6,964 nucleotides of DNA from the NCBI GenBank assembly GCA_946480565.1, contig CAMLKR010000124.1:1-6964 (forward strand). Direction: 5' to 3'. How positions within the stretch are numbered: position 1 is the first letter of the stretch; every line of letters starts with the position of its first letter. The stretch is from an uncultured Arenimonas sp. (lineage in GTDB: Bacteria; Pseudomonadota; Gammaproteobacteria; Xanthomonadales; Xanthomonadaceae). The notes below the pieces were generated by a model. That model did no database searches. It was not told the DNA's origin and saw only the letters and a program-made list of their open reading frames with translations. The position numbers were made by a program, and so were the translations under genes. Below, one piece after another: positions 1-6,354 of the stretch.

Positions 1-258
1 TCGTTCGGCTACCTGAAGAACCTGCCGGTGGACTTCATCAAGATCGACGGCAGCTTCATCCGCAACATCGAGACCGACCCGGTGAGTTATTCGATCGTGC
101 GCGCGGTGACCGACATCGGCCACCAGCTGGGCCTGCAGGTGGTCGCCGAATGGGTAGCCGACGAACGGGCCCGCGACCTGCTGCGTGGCCTGAGCGTGGA
201 CTATGCCCAGGGGTTTGCGGTGCACAAGCCGGAGGCGGCGCTCTGCTTCAGGACCTAG
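1..258 (+). CDS. EAL-domain c-di-GMP phosphodiesterase, C-terminal fragment (5' end outside window)
   Basis: The last 85 residues of an EAL domain, read in frame from base 1 to a TAG stop. EAL enzymes hydrolyse cyclic di-GMP to linear pGpG in the cytoplasm. The visible part carries KIDGSF (K14, D16), VVAEWVAD (E50) and DYAQGF (Q70). The K-to-E spacing of 36 and E-to-Q spacing of 20 match the known catalytic/metal residues K316, E352 and Q372 of RocR, so this half of the active site looks intact. The second glutamate of the usual E-x-V-E motif is alanine here (A53). The EAL signature and the upstream metal ligands lie outside the window, so activity cannot be judged; a GGDEF or sensor domain further upstream is possible but not visible. 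The gene converges on apbE and overlaps it by 11 bases; its stop codon lies in the left arm of a strong hairpin (251-281). Confidence 0.95.
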   Translation, partial: SFGYLKNLPVDFIKIDGSFIRNIETDPVSYSIVRAVTDIGHQLGLQVVAEWVADERARDLLRGLSVDYAQGFAVHKPEAALCFRT

Positions 259-1345
259 GCCCGCATTCCGGGCCCAGGTCCACCGGCGCCCCCAGCGGCA
301 CCGGATCGCGCAGCAGCGCCAGCCGGGCCTTCATCGCCACGGTCACCAGCATCTCGTTCTCCTCGGTGACCATCAGGGCGCAGGCCAGGCCCATGCGCCG
401 GGCGATGTGTTCGAAGCCGGCCGGACCGGCGACGAACAGCGCGGTGGCGCCGGCGTCGGCGCGCACCGGGTCCGGATGCAGCACCACCACGGCGGCGGCG
501 CCACGCGCCGGATGCCCCGTGCGCGGGTCCAGGATGTGGCCCCAGCGCGCCCCGGACGGCGAGGCGCGGAACTTGTTGTAGTTGCCGGTACTGAACAGCG
601 CCTCGCCGTCGCCCAGTTCGACGCCGCCGAGCACGCCGCCGAAGGGGTCGCGGATGCCGACCTCCCAGGGCCGGCCGTCGCCGTCGCCCAGCGCGACCAC
701 GTCGCCACCCAGGCTGATCAGCGCGTGTTCGATGCCGTGCCGGCGCAGGATGCCGAGCATCAGCTCTCCCGCCACGCCTTCCGCCAGTGCCCCGAAATCC
801 AGCTGCACGCGCGGGTTGCGGCTCGACAGCCTGCCGTCGGCGACGACCACGTCGGCCAGGCGCGGGCGCTGCTCGCGCCAGCGGGCCAGGTCCTCGGCGC
901 GCGGCGCGGGCGACTGCACGGGGAACGTCGAGGTGTGGAAGCCCCAGTCGCGGATCAATCCGCCGATGGCCGGATCGAACAGTCCCTCGGATTCTTCCGA
1001 AAGCGGCCGCGCGCGCTCGACCAGGTCGATCACCGACGCGGGCGCCGGCGCCGCCTCGCCGGCGGCCAGCGCGGCGTTGATGCGCGTCAGGTCCGAGCTT
1101 TCCCAGGCATGCCATTCCCGGTGGCGCTGGTTGAGCTGGTCCGACACCTCGGCCAGCGCGGCCTGGGCGGCGGCGGGATCGGCGCCGCGCAGTTCGATCT
1201 CGGCGGTGGTGCCGAACACGTGCAGCGTTTCCAGCCGCGCTTCTGGCCCCTGCGAACAGGCGGCCAGAAGCAGCAGGACCAGCAGGGCCGGGCGCGGCCG
1301 TCGCCGGCGGCGCGGCGCGCTAGACGTACTGGCTGCCCGGGGCAT
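248..1345 (-). CDS. apbE: FAD:protein FMN transferase, ApbE family lipoprotein
   Basis: A 365-residue ApbE-family protein, normal length. The family transfers FMN from FAD to a threonine or serine of partner proteins (such as NqrC or RnfG subunits) in the periplasm, using Mg2+. The N-terminus is arginine-rich (RRRRRPRP), followed by a short hydrophobic stretch and the lipobox LAAC with the lipidated cysteine at residue 30, so it is exported and membrane-anchored. Family motifs: EGLFDPAIGGLI (120-131), DFGALAEG (183-190), LGGDV (212-216), FSTGNYNKF (251-259), HILDPRTGHPA (270-280) and DAGAT (297-301). D297 and T301 have the D-x3-T spacing of the known metal-binding pair. The ATG at 1345 was chosen because it gives a complete lipoprotein signal and no other ATG, GTG or TTG lies between it and the hydrophobic core. 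It overlaps the pilZ end by 26 bases and has only a poor GGGTGG-like site, suggesting translational coupling. No obvious flavinylation target is encoded in the window, so its substrate is unknown. Confidence 0.93.
   Translation of the reverse strand: MPRAASTSSAPRRRRRPRPALLVLLLLAACSQGPEARLETLHVFGTTAEIELRGADPAAAQAALAEVSDQLNQRHREWHAWESSDLTRINAALAAGEAAPAPASVIDLVERARPLSEESEGLFDPAIGGLIRDWGFHTSTFPVQSPAPRAEDLARWREQRPRLADVVVADGRLSSRNPRVQLDFGALAEGVAGELMLGILRRHGIEHALISLGGDVVALGDGDGRPWEVGIRDPFGGVLGGVELGDGEALFSTGNYNKFRASPSGARWGHILDPRTGHPARGAAAVVVLHPDPVRADAGATALFVAGPAGFEHIARRMGLACALMVTEENEMLVTVAMKARLALLRDPVPLGAPVDLGPECGPRS
251..281 (-). terminator. Hairpin spanning the convergent EAL and apbE gene ends, possible bidirectional terminator
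   Basis: Two 13-base arms (251-263 and 269-281) around a 5-base loop. On the plus strand the stem has one A-C mismatch; on the minus strand the same position is a G-U wobble, so the stem is unbroken in the apbE transcript. There is no T-run on either side, so it is not a textbook intrinsic terminator. It lies within the last codons of apbE and covers the EAL stop. Its position between two converging genes with no spacer makes a termination or 3'-end-stabilising role likely. Confidence 0.5.
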
Positions 1346-1667
1346 CCACCCACTCGCGGATGTAGGCCACGTCTTCCGGCGCCACGTCGATGAAACGGAA
1401 ACCGGTCCAGACCTGGCCGGGCGCGGCGGCTTCGTCCGACCACAGCTCGTGCGCGCCGACCTCGACGCTGCGGGCGCCTCCGCCTTCGTCCGGCAGCGCG
1501 AAGCGCAGCTGGTACAGGCCGTCACTGGTGACCGCCTGCCCCAGGATCAGAAGCATCCCGGTCTCGGAGAGGTTGCTGAGCCGGCCGATGGCCTGGCCGG
1601 TCATGGTGTCGACCACGTCGATGGCGTTGCCGACCTTGCGGCGTTTGGCGCGGCGGTATTCGCTCAT
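1320..1667 (-). CDS. Single-domain PilZ protein, probable c-di-GMP receptor
   Basis: A 115-residue stand-alone PilZ domain. PilZ proteins bind cyclic di-GMP and pass the signal to partners controlling motility, adhesion, exopolysaccharide or secretion. Both binding motifs are present: the RxxxR element in YRRAKRRK (R5/R6 and R9/R10) and the [D/N]xSxxG element as NLSETG (32-37). Binding is therefore expected, unlike in degenerate PilZ proteins. The rest shows the alternating beta pattern of the barrel (for example GMLLILG, YQLRFALP, WTGFRFIDV) and a short C-terminal helix. The ATG at 1667 overlaps the TGA of the upstream DUF1631 gene as ATGA. Only a weak GAGG lies 10 bases upstream, so reinitiation by ribosomes finishing the DUF1631 gene is the likely start mechanism. 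The frame stays open far upstream, but that part is a shadow of the DUF1631 gene. No signal peptide; cytoplasmic. Confidence 0.92.
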   Translation of the reverse strand: MSEYRRAKRRKVGNAIDVVDTMTGQAIGRLSNLSETGMLLILGQAVTSDGLYQLRFALPDEGGGARSVEVGAHELWSDEAAAPGQVWTGFRFIDVAPEDVAYIREWVDAPGSQYV

Positions 1668-4108
1668 CGGCTGGGGGCCTCGGCTGGGGCCTGGCCGGCG
1701 AAGGAACGCAGCGCGTTCATCACCGTGTTCCAGGCGCGGTCGATCAGCGTGCCCTTTTCTTCCTCCACCACCTTCACCTGGCCTTGGACCATGGCCTTGG
1801 CCAGGCCTTCGAGCGTGTGCTCGCCGACCTTCTGGCCGCGGTGGTTGACGAACAGCACGTGGCCGGTGACGGTGGAGAACCAGGACAGGCGGCGGCGCAC
1901 CTTCTCGCCCTGCTGGTTGAGCACGAATTCGAACCAGGTGCCGAAGGGCAGGTGCCGGATCTGCTCCAGGCGCATCTGTTCCTCCGGCGTCAGCACGGCC
2001 TTCTTGGCCTTCTTGTTCTGCTGCAGGTCCTCGCCCAGGCGGGCGCGCGCCTTCAGGCGCATGGTCAGTTCGGTGCGGCTGGCGGCGGAGTCGTCGTCGA
2101 CCGCGGCCGCGGCCTGGGGCTCGACCAGGCGTTGGGCGATGGCCGCGGCCTCCTCGGCGTGGTAGCCGACCTGGGTCAGCGAGCCCTGGATCTCCTGGCG
2201 CAGCGCCAGGGCTTCCTCGGCCGGCAGCGGCGCGCTGCCGGGGGGCGCCTTGGCGACGCTGATCAGGCGTTCGGCGATTTCGAGATGCTGGTTCCAGGCG
2301 TCGGAGTCCTCGCCCTGGCGCAGCGAGGTCAGCGCCATCACGTCGGTCCAGGCCTGGCTGAGCAGGGTGTGGGTGAATCGGGGCAGGTTCTGCTTCTTCA
2401 GCAGCCCCTCGACCACGGCCGAGGCGCGTTCGCGCGCCAGCGCCAGCTTTTCCTTGCCGCGGGCGGCCTCGACGTGGCGCTTCTCGGCCACCTCCGCCTT
2501 GCGCGACACCGTCTGCAGGTGCCCGCTGAGGTCCTCCAGCAGGTTGTTGAACAGGCCCAGGTCGCCGTCGAAATCGCGCACGGTCCGGTCGACCACCGAC
2601 TGCATCTTGCCCACCAGCTGCTGGTCGGCATCGTCTTCGCTGAGCCAGTAGGCGCCGGTCTCGGCGATGGTGTTGAGCATCTGCCGCGCGGGATGCTGCT
2701 GGCGGGTGAAGAAGGCCTTGTCCTGCAGCGCCACGCGCAGCAGCGGCACCTGCAGCTTGGCCAGCAGGGTGGACGCGGGGCTGTTGGGCCGCACGTCCTT
2801 CATGATGTGGTCGAACAGCATGCCGACCAGGTCGATGGCGTCGCCGTCTTCCTCGGCCAGGGCCGGGGCCTTGTTGTCGGGCGTGGCCTGGCGCAGCTGG
2901 GCCAGCAGGTCCTGCTTGAGGTGGGTGATGGTGCGCGGCGCCGGCTTGCCGTTGACCATCACGGTCGGGCTGACCTTGTGCTGCAGCGCGCCCAGGACGT
3001 TCTGCACCTGGTCGGTGGTGACCTGGTGGCCGGTTTCGGCGCTGCCGGCCTTGCCGCCGACCAGCTTGCCCAGCAGCTGGCGACGCCCGGCGAGCAGGTG
3101 GCGCATCTGCAGGAAGGCGTCTTCGGCGGCGCTTTCCTGCTTCGCGGTCATGCCGGCCAGACTGCCGCCGCCATACCCGCCTGCGCCCGCGCCGCCCGCG
3201 CGCGGAGATCCGCCCGGACCGCCGGTGCCTGCGCCGGCGACGCCGTCGGTCGGCGCCACGCCGCCGACCTGGCGGCCGCCGCCCGCTCCGCCACCACCAC
3301 CGGACCCACCGCCGCTGAGGCCCATCGCCGCGTCGGCGGGATCGCCGGTCGCCGGGCCGCGGGGCTTGCGCTCGGGTGCCGACGCCGGCGACGCCGGGCG
3401 GGCGCGCACCGGTACGTAATGCAGGTTCGGCAGCACGCCGTTGCGCGACAGGTAGGTGTTCACCGACTCGACGAAGCCGCCGTAGATCGGCATCAGGTGA
3501 CGCTCGAAGGTGCGGAACAGCAGCTGGCGGTGTTCGCCGCTCAACTCCAGGCAGACCGAAGCCTGGCGGATCATCCGGCACAGCGCCTGCGGTCCGATCG
3601 GCAGGTTCTCGGAATCGAAGGCGGGCTTTCCGGCCAGCACGCCGAAGCGCTGGCCGAGCAGGTACAGCGGCAGGCTGTTGCGGACTTCGGCGCGGCCGGC
3701 GATTTCGGCCAGCACGGTGGTTTCGTCCAGGTCGAGGTTCTCGACCAGGGACAGCTCGCCGCGGGTGATGCGCGGGCCGCCGATGATGGATCGGGGTCCC
3801 GGCGGGTCCTTGATGCACGCCAGTTCGGCCTCGAGCGCGATCAGGAACCGCGGCACCAGGTCCGGCCGCGTGCGCTTGACCAGGCGCTGGGCTTCCAGCC
3901 ACCGGGTCTGCACCAGGTTGCTGCGGGCCTGTTCGGCGTACTTGAACAGCTGCTGCTCGAACTCGTTGAGCATCGAGACCAGCGTGCGCTCGATCTCGTC
4001 GGAGGCGTATTCGAGGATGCCTCCCAGCAGGCCGCGTACGCGCTCCGGCAATGGCCGCGACGCCAGCGTCGGCGCCGACGCGTGCGGAGGTGTGGCCGAT
4101 GCGGACAT
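1664..4108 (-). CDS. DUF1631-family protein of unknown function
   Basis: An 814-residue cytoplasmic protein with no signal peptide or membrane segment. It resembles the DUF1631 family, which has no firmly established function; some database entries call such proteins thymidine phosphorylase, which nothing in this sequence supports. Order of parts: a helical N-terminal region (about 20-235); a low-complexity Gly/Pro/Ala linker (about 237-320, with runs such as GGGSGGGGGAGGG); a long helical region with a charged, coiled-coil-like segment (about 515-575); and a C-terminal beta-rich segment (about 720-780) with FGTWFEF, RRRLSWFS and HVLFVNHRGQKV. The ATG at 4108 is preferred over an in-frame GTG at 4147 because GGAG lies 6 bases upstream and the GTG would sit upstream of the likely -10 element. 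The stop overlaps the pilZ start as ATGA, so DUF1631 and PilZ are probably made in fixed proportion and may work together in a c-di-GMP response; that role is inference from context. Confidence 0.88.
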   Translation of the reverse strand: MSASATPPHASAPTLASRPLPERVRGLLGGILEYASDEIERTLVSMLNEFEQQLFKYAEQARSNLVQTRWLEAQRLVKRTRPDLVPRFLIALEAELACIKDPPGPRSIIGGPRITRGELSLVENLDLDETTVLAEIAGRAEVRNSLPLYLLGQRFGVLAGKPAFDSENLPIGPQALCRMIRQASVCLELSGEHRQLLFRTFERHLMPIYGGFVESVNTYLSRNGVLPNLHYVPVRARPASPASAPERKPRGPATGDPADAAMGLSGGGSGGGGGAGGGRQVGGVAPTDGVAGAGTGGPGGSPRAGGAGAGGYGGGSLAGMTAKQESAAEDAFLQMRHLLAGRRQLLGKLVGGKAGSAETGHQVTTDQVQNVLGALQHKVSPTVMVNGKPAPRTITHLKQDLLAQLRQATPDNKAPALAEEDGDAIDLVGMLFDHIMKDVRPNSPASTLLAKLQVPLLRVALQDKAFFTRQQHPARQMLNTIAETGAYWLSEDDADQQLVGKMQSVVDRTVRDFDGDLGLFNNLLEDLSGHLQTVSRKAEVAEKRHVEAARGKEKLALARERASAVVEGLLKKQNLPRFTHTLLSQAWTDVMALTSLRQGEDSDAWNQHLEIAERLISVAKAPPGSAPLPAEEALALRQEIQGSLTQVGYHAEEAAAIAQRLVEPQAAAAVDDDSAASRTELTMRLKARARLGEDLQQNKKAKKAVLTPEEQMRLEQIRHLPFGTWFEFVLNQQGEKVRRRLSWFSTVTGHVLFVNHRGQKVGEHTLEGLAKAMVQGQVKVVEEEKGTLIDRAWNTVMNALRSFAGQAPAEAPSR

Positions 4109-4114
4109 GCGGCG

Positions 4115-4118
4115 CTCC
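4115..4118 (-). promoter_or_regulatory. Ribosome binding site of the DUF1631 gene
   Basis: GGAG (minus strand, within ACGGAGC) lies 6 bases before the ATG at 4108. This decides the start against the in-frame GTG at 4147, which has no such site. Confidence 0.65.
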
Positions 4119-4136
4119 GTGTGATTCCCCAGCCCG

Positions 4137-4142
4137 ATTCTA
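4137..4142 (-). promoter_or_regulatory. Candidate -10 element for the DUF1631-pilZ-apbE operon
   Basis: TAGAAT on the minus strand, one mismatch from the sigma-70 TATAAT consensus, in an otherwise GC-rich gap between btuB and the DUF1631 gene. A start at about 4130 would give a leader of roughly 22 bases containing the GGAG site. The only -35 candidate is poor (TAGGCG, 18 bases upstream), so the promoter is tentative. The btuB promoter candidate has the same hexamer. Confidence 0.4.
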
Positions 4143-4176
4143 GGCACAGCCGCGCCCTATCGCCTAGGGCCGCCGG

Positions 4177-4205
4177 GCCAGGCCCGCCGGAATGGCGGGC
4201 CTGGC
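4177..4205 (-). terminator. btuB terminator hairpin
   Basis: A perfect 12-bp inverted repeat (4177-4188 and 4194-4205) with a 5-base loop, starting 8 bases after the btuB stop and lying before the DUF1631 promoter candidate. The stem is almost all G and C. No U-run follows on the minus strand, so termination may rely on other factors or the hairpin may protect the 3' end. Its sequence is closely similar to the hairpin at the end of the EAL gene. Confidence 0.6.
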
Positions 4206-4213
4206 CTGGGCGT

Positions 4214-6031
4214 TCAGTCTTCGCCGTTCCACACCAGGTTCACCAGACCGCTGCGGCCGGGCGTGTTGTAGCCGTAGACCAGGGTGTAGTCCCGGTCGGC
4301 CAGGTTCTCGATCCGCGCCTCGAGCCGCCAGGCCCGGTTGAACTGCCATGCCAGCCGCAGGTGGGCCAGGGCGTAGGCGGCCAGGTCGGCGCCGAAATCG
4401 GCCCGGCCCGAGACGTAATCGCCGTCCAGCCCCAGCTCCAGCCCGTTGCCGAAGCGGTAGCCGACCCCGGCGTGGGCCTTGCGCTCGGCGCGGCGCAGCA
4501 GCGGCGCGCCGGTGCGCGCATCCACGGCGTCCTGCCAGGTGAAGTTGCCGCCGGCGGTCCAGGCGCCGCGGTCGAAGCGGTACTCCAGCTCCACGCCCTC
4601 GAGCTCGGCGCGGTTGATGTTGATGGCGTTGTTGGTCACCGGCGCGGCGAAGGCGATCAGGTCGCGGACGCGGGAGCGGTAGGCCGACAGGCCGAGGCGG
4701 TGGCCATCGGCCGGGCGGAAGGCCAGGCCGGTTTCCCAGGTCCGCGAGGACTCCGGGCGCAGGTCCGGGTTGCCGGCGAAGCCGAAGCCGCCGTCGGGGT
4801 AATAAAGCTCGTTGAAGTTCGGGGCGCGGAAGCCTTCGCCCCAGGACAGGCGCACCTGGACCGCTTCGTTGATGTCCCAGCCCCAGGCGGCGTTGCCGGT
4901 GGTTTCGCCGCCGTACTGGCTGCTGTCGTCGCGGCGCAGCGAAAAATCGAGCACGTGGGCGCCGAAGCGGCCGCCGTAGCCGGCGAACAGGGCCTTGCTG
5001 ATGCGCTGCTCGTCGAAGATGCGGCCGGCGAAGGCGTTGCCGGAGGCGCCGTCCTCCTGCTGCCAGTTCACGCCCAGGTTCAGGCGGGCGTCGGCCCCGA
5101 CCTGCAGGGTGTTGATCCAGTCCAGGCTGGTGCGCCGGCTCTGGAAGGTGTTGCTGAAGCTGCTGGCGGTGTCGAGGTCCTCGCGGGCGTGGCCCAGGGT
5201 GAGCTGGTGGCTCCAGCGGTCGCCGAGCTCGCCGGCGAGCGTGACGCCGCCCGAGCTGTTGCGCGCTTCGGTGGTGCCGCGGTCGAACTCGACGTCGGCA
5301 TTCGTGCCGATGGCCTGGAAAGCCAGTACCTGGTTGCCCAGGGTGGTGCGGCCGCGCAGGCTCAGGTTGCGGTTGCGGTAGCCGTCCTCGTCCGGGTCAT
5401 AGGAGAAGACCGAGTCGGGGTTGGTGGCCGAAAAGCCGCGCAGGCGCTGGTAACCCGCGGTGAAGCCGAAGCCCCGGCGATCGTCGCCGAAGCCGGCGCC
5501 GGCGCTGGCCCCGGCCCGGCCGTAGCTGCCGGCGGTGGCGCGCACCGAGGCCCGGGACGGGTCGCGGGTGAAGATGTGCACGACGCCGCCGATCGCGTCC
5601 GAACCCCACAGCGCCGCGCGTGGTCCGCGCACGATCTCGATGCGCTCGATCTGCTCCAGCGGCAGGTGCGCGAAGTCGAACACGCCCTGGCCGGTGGACC
5701 CGACCCGGATGCCGTCGATCAGGATCAGGGCGTGGTTGGAGTTGCCACCGCGCAGGAACAGCGCGCTGCCGCCGCCCGGGCCGCCGGTGCGGGCGATGTC
5801 GACGCCGACCTGGCGGCCGAGCAGGTCGAGCAGGTCCGGGGCCTGGCTGGCTTCGATGTCGGCACGCGCGAGCACGGTGACCGAGGCCAGGGCCTCGTCC
5901 AGCGGCCGCTCGATGCGGGTGGCGGTGACCTGGACCGTGTCCAGGGTGGTGGCGTCCTGGGCCTGGGCCGCCGGGACGAGGGAAAGCCAGATCGCCGCGC
6001 ACAGCGCGGTGGTGCGGAAAACGGGGTACAT
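4214..6031 (-). CDS. btuB: TonB-dependent outer-membrane vitamin B12 receptor BtuB
   Basis: A 605-residue TonB-dependent receptor, the usual size for BtuB, which imports cobalamin across the outer membrane using energy from TonB-ExbB-ExbD. Parts in order: signal peptide with likely cleavage after AQA (residue 24); TonB box DTVQVTATR (31-39), close to the BtuB type; plug domain (about 43-157) with RGPRAALWGSDAIGGVVHIF; and a 22-strand-type barrel with GEGFRAPNFNELYYP (398-412), GNPDLRPE (420-427) and ENLADRDY (575-582). An acidic loop DPDEDG (212-217) resembles the calcium-binding loops of E. coli BtuB. The cobalamin riboswitch directly upstream independently supports the substrate. The ATG at 6031 has AGGAGG 6 bases upstream; an in-frame ATG at 6103 lacks a binding site and would spoil the signal peptide. 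The C-terminus ends VWNGED, without the terminal aromatic residue typical of outer-membrane barrels. Confidence 0.94.
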   Translation of the reverse strand: MYPVFRTTALCAAIWLSLVPAAQAQDATTLDTVQVTATRIERPLDEALASVTVLARADIEASQAPDLLDLLGRQVGVDIARTGGPGGGSALFLRGGNSNHALILIDGIRVGSTGQGVFDFAHLPLEQIERIEIVRGPRAALWGSDAIGGVVHIFTRDPSRASVRATAGSYGRAGASAGAGFGDDRRGFGFTAGYQRLRGFSATNPDSVFSYDPDEDGYRNRNLSLRGRTTLGNQVLAFQAIGTNADVEFDRGTTEARNSSGGVTLAGELGDRWSHQLTLGHAREDLDTASSFSNTFQSRRTSLDWINTLQVGADARLNLGVNWQQEDGASGNAFAGRIFDEQRISKALFAGYGGRFGAHVLDFSLRRDDSSQYGGETTGNAAWGWDINEAVQVRLSWGEGFRAPNFNELYYPDGGFGFAGNPDLRPESSRTWETGLAFRPADGHRLGLSAYRSRVRDLIAFAAPVTNNAININRAELEGVELEYRFDRGAWTAGGNFTWQDAVDARTGAPLLRRAERKAHAGVGYRFGNGLELGLDGDYVSGRADFGADLAAYALAHLRLAWQFNRAWRLEARIENLADRDYTLVYGYNTPGRSGLVNLVWNGED

Positions 6032-6139
6032 GGAAATCCTCCTGGAACGCTCACCCGCGGATCGATGGAGCGCGCGGCGGGGAACGCAGGGGAACAACGT
6101 CATGGGCGCAACGCGGGAACGTCGGCCGGAACGCCGCCC
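6032..6139 (-). other. btuB leader between riboswitch and ribosome binding site
   Basis: About 108 bases of untranslated leader with no convincing small gene. On the transcribed strand 6061-6120 has 26 C against 15 G, an imbalance seen in Rho-loading regions. No hairpin followed by a U-run was found, so a classical intrinsic terminator is not the regulatory output here. Further upstream, between the riboswitch P1 stem and P13, a GC hairpin occurs at 6170-6185 (GCACGG/CCGTGC, 4-base loop). Confidence 0.4.
6038..6043 (-). promoter_or_regulatory. btuB ribosome binding site
   Basis: A full-consensus AGGAGG on the minus strand, 6 bases before the btuB ATG. It is far stronger than the sites of the other genes here and fixes the start at 6031. 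It is the natural target of translational control by the upstream riboswitch. Confidence 0.85.
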
Positions 6140-6346
6140 CGTCGCCCTCCGCAACGTGCCGTGGTGGCCGCACGGACGCCCGTGCAGCCAAAGCGCCAGG
6201 CCGGTCTCCGGACTTGCCAGCGGCGCGGGATCCGCGCCGGTCCTCCGCCTTCCCATGCCCGGGGGCACAGTGGCTTGCTGGAGGGGTTTCTGGCCTACCG
6301 TTGCGGGGGCAGTGCCGGATTTGGACCGGCTTCCCGAGCACCTGGG
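6140..6346 (-). promoter_or_regulatory. Cobalamin (adenosylcobalamin-type) riboswitch controlling btuB
   Basis: On the minus strand, in order: a 5' segment CCAGG (6341-6345) that can pair with CCTGG (6196-6200) as the P1 closing stem; AAATCCGG then ACTGCCCCCGCAACGGT (around 6297-6323), a hallmark of the class; GCCACTG (6268-6274); a variable 8-bp GC hairpin (6221-6239); and the B12 box AGTCCGGAGACCGGCCT (about 6199-6215). Downstream, CGUUG/CGACG (6140-6156) forms a 5-bp stem with loop CGGAGGG, complementary over 6 bases to CCCUCC (6280-6285) in the presumed L5 loop. This matches the L5-L13 kissing contact known for the class. The usual outcome is repression of btuB when cobalamin is bound. 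Identity is near certain; exact ends and the P13 assignment are inferred. Confidence 0.95.
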
Positions 6347-6354
6347 GCCCGTGA

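Noticed and set aside
1346..1525. Longer apbE start at 1525
   Set aside because: The extra 60 residues are a shadow of pilZ and would bury the lipoprotein signal peptide in the interior.
1668..3902. Upstream continuation of the pilZ frame, giving an 860-codon open frame
   Set aside because: The part beyond the ATG at 1667 is the DUF1631 gene read in another frame, Arg/Pro-rich and without domains; the PilZ domain starts cleanly at the ATGA overlap.
4109..4147. GTG start at 4147 for the DUF1631 protein
   Set aside because: No ribosome binding site, and it overlaps the candidate -10 element; the ATG at 4108 has GGAG at good spacing.
6032..6103. In-frame ATG at 6103 as an N-terminal extension of BtuB
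   Set aside because: No ribosome binding site, and it would displace the signal peptide; AGGAGG before 6031 is decisive.
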